64,000 nucleotides of DNA from CAYNHF01 sp964397045 (GTDB lineage Bacteria > Actinomycetota > Acidimicrobiia > Spongiisociales > UBA5794): positions 62,001 through 126,000 of the forward strand of contig CAYNHF010000006.1 in the NCBI GenBank assembly GCA_964397045.1, in the 5' to 3' direction. Of the stretch, positions 61,373-64,000 are shown piece by piece. The translations under genes and the position numbers were made by a program. Each line of letters begins with the position of its first letter. The stretch's first letter is position 1. The notes under the pieces are model-generated. The model made no database searches, was not told where the DNA came from, and saw only the letters and a list, made by a program, of their open reading frames with translations.

Positions 61373-62815
61373 ATGACTACAGGAGCGATAGATCCATTGA
61401 TTTTCGGGCAAAGGGTGCGACATCTGCGAAAGTCGCGGGGTCTCACGCTTGACGCCCTGGGACTCGAGATCGGCCGAACCCCCTCGTACCTCTCACAACT
61501 CGAAAACGGCAAGAAGGAGCCACGCCTGGGTGTCATCAATGATCTGGCGGCAGCCCTCGATGTTCCCGCCGTGGAATTGCTGACCCAGGAGCCCCCGACG
61601 AGGAGGGCCTACCTGGAGGTGACCCTCGAACGAGCCCAGAGGGACGGGGTCTATTCGGATCTGGGTCTTCCATACCTGAAGGCGGCTGCCGGCGTCCCCG
61701 ACATCGCTCTGGAGCACATCGTCCGCCTCTACGACGAGTTACGCGGCCGGGACGCGGCAGCGGTCGTGACCCGCGAGGAAGCGCGAATCGCCAACGCTGC
61801 GCTGCGCTCGGAAATGCGCTTGCGGGGCAACTACTTCTCCGAGATCGAGCAGGTTGCCGCGGAGGCGATCGCGGCGGTCGGTTACTCGGGCAACGGGGCA
61901 CTCACTGAGCATGACATGCAGGAGTTCGCGGCTCACTTCGGCTTCACGGTGCACCGATCGCAGGACATCCCTACCACAGTGCGCTCCGTCACTGATCTGC
62001 GAAATCACAGGATCTACGTTCCGCAACGCGATGCGATGTCGACTCGGGGCGCCAGGTCCGTCGTCATGCAGACGCTTGGACATTTCGCGCTCGATCACGC
62101 CGATCCAATCGACTTCGCCGAGTTCTTGCGACAGCGCGTCGAGGCCAACTACTTCGCAGGCGCTGTGCTCGTCCCCGAGGTAGCGGCGGTGCCATTTCTT
62201 GCGGAGGCGAAGACCCGGCGGGATCTGTCGGTCGAGGATCTGCGGGACGCCTTCTATGTCTCGTACGAGATGGCGGCGCACCGGTTCACCAATCTCGTGA
62301 CCGAGCACCTCGAGATACACACGCACTTCGTGCGCTCAGACGAGCAGGGGATCATCTGGAAAGCCTATGAGAACAACGGAGTGCCGTTTGCCAGCAACTC
62401 GGTTGGAGCGATCGAGGGTCAGCGTCTATGCCGCCAGTGGGGCACTCGCCAGGCGTTCCGATCGGAAGACAAGTTCTCGATCCATTACCAATACACCGAC
62501 ACCTCTGTCGGGACGTTCTGGTGCTGCACTCACGTCGACGAGCGCCGGATGGCCGCAGTCACCGTCGGCGTGCGGTTCGAGGAGGCGGGGTATTTCCGGG
62601 GCCACGACACGGACCGCAGGTCGGTATCCGGGTGCCCGGATGGGCCGTGTTGTCGTACTCCGAGTGATGATCTGGCGACGCGATGGTCGGGCATGGCATG
62701 GCCTTCGGTGCGACCGAACAGCCACATGCTGGCTGCGATGCCGGTGGAGACCGTGCCCGGCGTCGACGTCACCGAGATTTACGAGTTCCTGGAACGACAC
62801 GCCCCTGCAGACTGA
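61373..62815 (+). CDS. ramB: RamB-like XRE family regulator of acetate/short-chain acyl metabolism
   Basis: 480 residues. An N-terminal helix-turn-helix (RVRHLRKSRGLTLDALGLEIG, then TPSYLSQLENGKKEP) is followed by a long C-terminal part of the IrrE/RamB type, with ALDHADPIDFAEFLRQRVEANYFAGAVLVP and a late CCTHVDERRMAAVTVG region with cysteines. RamB represses or tunes aceA/aceB in corynebacteria and mycobacteria. Its divergence from aceBA here fits direct control of that pair. Start ATG follows an AT-rich promoter region. Confidence 0.9.
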   Translation: MTTGAIDPLIFGQRVRHLRKSRGLTLDALGLEIGRTPSYLSQLENGKKEPRLGVINDLAAALDVPAVELLTQEPPTRRAYLEVTLERAQRDGVYSDLGLPYLKAAAGVPDIALEHIVRLYDELRGRDAAAVVTREEARIANAALRSEMRLRGNYFSEIEQVAAEAIAAVGYSGNGALTEHDMQEFAAHFGFTVHRSQDIPTTVRSVTDLRNHRIYVPQRDAMSTRGARSVVMQTLGHFALDHADPIDFAEFLRQRVEANYFAGAVLVPEVAAVPFLAEAKTRRDLSVEDLRDAFYVSYEMAAHRFTNLVTEHLEIHTHFVRSDEQGIIWKAYENNGVPFASNSVGAIEGQRLCRQWGTRQAFRSEDKFSIHYQYTDTSVGTFWCCTHVDERRMAAVTVGVRFEEAGYFRGHDTDRRSVSGCPDGPCCRTPSDDLATRWSGMAWPSVRPNSHMLAAMPVETVPGVDVTEIYEFLERHAPAD

Positions 62816-62917
62816 TCCGGCCGGGTTGAGTCGTGTGTGTTTCGCAGACCGAACGTTCGCCTCTACCCGCACACCGCTGCCGGGTCCATGATGAGATGAG
62901 CCCATTGCGGAGGCCAC

Positions 62918-63310
62918 ATGCGGTGGATGGTCACGGCCCTTGGGGTGCTGGTGCTGCTGCTCGGAGGTAGCGGGCTCCGAAGTGGAGACGAGGGAACGGC
63001 CCCGGTGCCGGTGGAGGTTGCGGAACTGGGCGACTTCGTCGATTCTCCGGATCGCGTCACGTTCGTGGGCGAGGTCTCCCTCTTCGGGGAACTCCTCTGC
63101 CCCTGCTTCATGGTTACCTCGGATGGTGCTTCGGCCATGGTGTGGTACGACCTCACCGACACGGGAGGCACTGCTGTTGCGCCCGAGAGCCTCGCGTCGA
63201 TCGTCAACGGAGCAACGGTTCGGGTCGAGGGTGAGGTGCAGGTCGAGCCCGACCCTGGCACCGGGATGCAGGCAGTGACCGCGATCTCGATTGAGCAGGT
63301 GACGTCCTAG
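62918..63310 (+). CDS. small exported protein, possible OB-fold domain
   Basis: 130 residues with GGAGG upstream of ATG 62918. Signal-like helix (about 4-18) without lipobox, then a compact beta-rich domain: DRVTFVGEVSLFG, a CPCF pair, VNGATVRVEGEVQVEP and a C-terminal AVTAISIEQV. The VRVEGEV pattern suggests an OB-fold nucleic-acid- or ligand-binding domain outside the membrane, which is a guess. Not recognised further. Confidence 0.6.
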   Translation: MRWMVTALGVLVLLLGGSGLRSGDEGTAPVPVEVAELGDFVDSPDRVTFVGEVSLFGELLCPCFMVTSDGASAMVWYDLTDTGGTAVAPESLASIVNGATVRVEGEVQVEPDPGTGMQAVTAISIEQVTS

Positions 63311-63720
63311 CGTCGAATGCCGTGGTGCGGCAGCAGGGTCTGCGTGCCGTGCCTGGAGAGCGAGCGCTGCTGCACGGGATCGATCTCGGCGGCGATCATG
63401 GTGACCGTCGAGCACCTCTTCGTAGAAGAGCGCCACCCTGGCTGCCGTCCCGCTTGCCAGGGCGAGGAGGGAGAGGGCAGAGGCGATGACGGCCGTCGGC
63501 GTCAGCAAGTAGCCGGCCGCCCTGGTCATGATCTCCTGCTGCAACATCTCCATGACTGCAGGATGCGCCGAATCACCCGGTGCCGCTATCGGGTAAGTCC
63601 CTATCCCGACCCCGAGATACCCCGAGAGCTTCTCGGGTGGTCCGCCGGATCCGCGGCAGCCCTCCCCGGCTCGCTCGGCTGCCGGTTCGAATGGGTGTCG
63701 TCCCCCGGTACCCTGTGCGC
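63311..63720. other. 410-bp region without a confident gene
   Basis: Between the small exported protein and msrB. On the minus strand an ATG at 63553 opens MEMLQQEIMTRAAGYLLTP followed by a hydrophobic stretch, but the frame then turns arginine-rich and runs on antisense to two genes. I could not support it as a gene. No repeat or RNA structure was noticed. Confidence 0.4.
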
Positions 63721-64000
63721 ATGGAAGACACATCCGACCTTTACACCGAGGCCGAGCTGCGGCAGCGGCTCACCCCCGAGCAGTACCAGGTCACCCAAGA
63801 CGCAGGCACAGAGCGGCCGTTCACCGGTGAGTACTGGGACTCCAAGGAGGCAGGGGAGTATCGCTGCATAGTGTGTGACGCTCCGCTGTTCTCGAGCGAA
63901 ACCAAATACGAATCGGGCAGCGGGTGGCCCAGCTTCTGGCAGCCCATCCGCGAAGACGCGGTCGCACTCCACGAGGATCGCTCGCTCCTGATGTCTCGCA
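63721..64000 (+). CDS. msrB: peptide methionine-R-sulfoxide reductase (cut by window end)
   Basis: First 93 residues of MsrB, which repairs methionine-R-sulfoxide in proteins. The N-terminal LRQRLTPEQYQVTQDAGTERPF, the first zinc C-x2-C (RCIVCDAPLF) and GSGWPSFWQPI are family hallmarks. The catalytic cysteine and second zinc pair lie beyond the end of the window. ATG at 63721 without a clear ribosome-binding site. Confidence 0.93.
   Translation, partial: MEDTSDLYTEAELRQRLTPEQYQVTQDAGTERPFTGEYWDSKEAGEYRCIVCDAPLFSSETKYESGSGWPSFWQPIREDAVALHEDRSLLMSR

Noticed and set aside
62426..63733. Minus-strand frame of 435 codons through ramB, the small exported protein and the gap before msrB
   Set aside because: Two thirds are antisense to supported genes; only the 63311-63553 part was kept as an undecided note.
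1..64000. CRISPR arrays, insertion sequences, prophage or integrated elements
   Set aside because: No regularly spaced repeats, transposase, integrase or phage structural gene was seen. The tRNA genes show no neighbouring integrase or duplicated 3' end that I could find by eye.

Overview
The window looks like a chromosomal core region of a high-GC actinobacterium. The evidence is a mycothiol S-conjugate amidase, a coenzyme F420 guanylyltransferase beside an F420-type oxidoreductase, a RamB-like regulator facing aceBA, frequent GTG/TTG starts, many 1-4 bp translational-coupling overlaps, and paired dynamin-like GTPases. A deep-branching class such as Acidimicrobiia is plausible, but that placement is inference. 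I saw no insertion sequence, prophage, CRISPR array or rRNA.

Layout: 0-3.6 kb holds an enoyl-CoA hydratase-like protein, an alpha/beta hydrolase without its serine, an SRPBCC protein with an apparent CTG start, and a zinc alcohol dehydrogenase. 3.65-7.9 kb is a cysteine desulfurase-mnmA-ligA run, in which the desulfurase is the natural sulfur donor for MnmA tRNA thiolation. 8.4-11.4 kb is a coupled dapC-dapD-dapE lysine/diaminopimelate operon. 11.4-15.9 kb on the minus strand carries a YczE-like membrane protein and a three-gene surface operon (DUF2341 protein, four-helix membrane protein, small exported protein). That operon is the least explained locus here. 16.0-19.3 kb is gatCAB. 20-22.5 kb is a tungstate/molybdate-type ABC transporter. 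22.5-31.3 kb carries a universal stress protein, serA, a pgpA-like gene, an S9 peptidase, ilvE, a FAH-family enzyme, gltX and a VOC protein.

31.4-31.7 kb holds tRNA-Gln(CTG) and tRNA-Glu(CTC). Together with gltX and gatCAB these would suffice for the indirect route to Gln-tRNA(Gln). 31.8-41.7 kb mixes an SRPBCC protein, a divergent SDR, an orphan MalK-type ATPase, cofC coupled to a PIG-L deacetylase, an LLM oxidoreductase, an amino-acid ABC permease and binding protein without an ATPase, a DUF72 protein, pyruvate kinase and a small Nfu-N-like protein. 41.7-45.5 kb has a VanW/PASTA cell-wall protein, a RecB/Cas4-like Fe-S nuclease and mca. 45.6-49.4 kb is a tightly coupled operon of two GTPases and an MscS channel. 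The remainder holds a diacylglycerol-kinase-like gene, a phosphoribosyltransferase, an exported trypsin-like protease, an MFS permease, a response regulator, a P5C-type aldehyde dehydrogenase, an amidase, a nuclease lipoprotein, a LiaF-like protein, the glyoxylate shunt (aceB-aceA) facing ramB, and a truncated msrB at the right edge.

Most genes are housekeeping. The most rewarding second looks are the DUF2341 surface operon, the GTPase-GTPase-MscS operon, the CTG start, two enzymes that have lost a catalytic residue, and a lone Fe-S nuclease.
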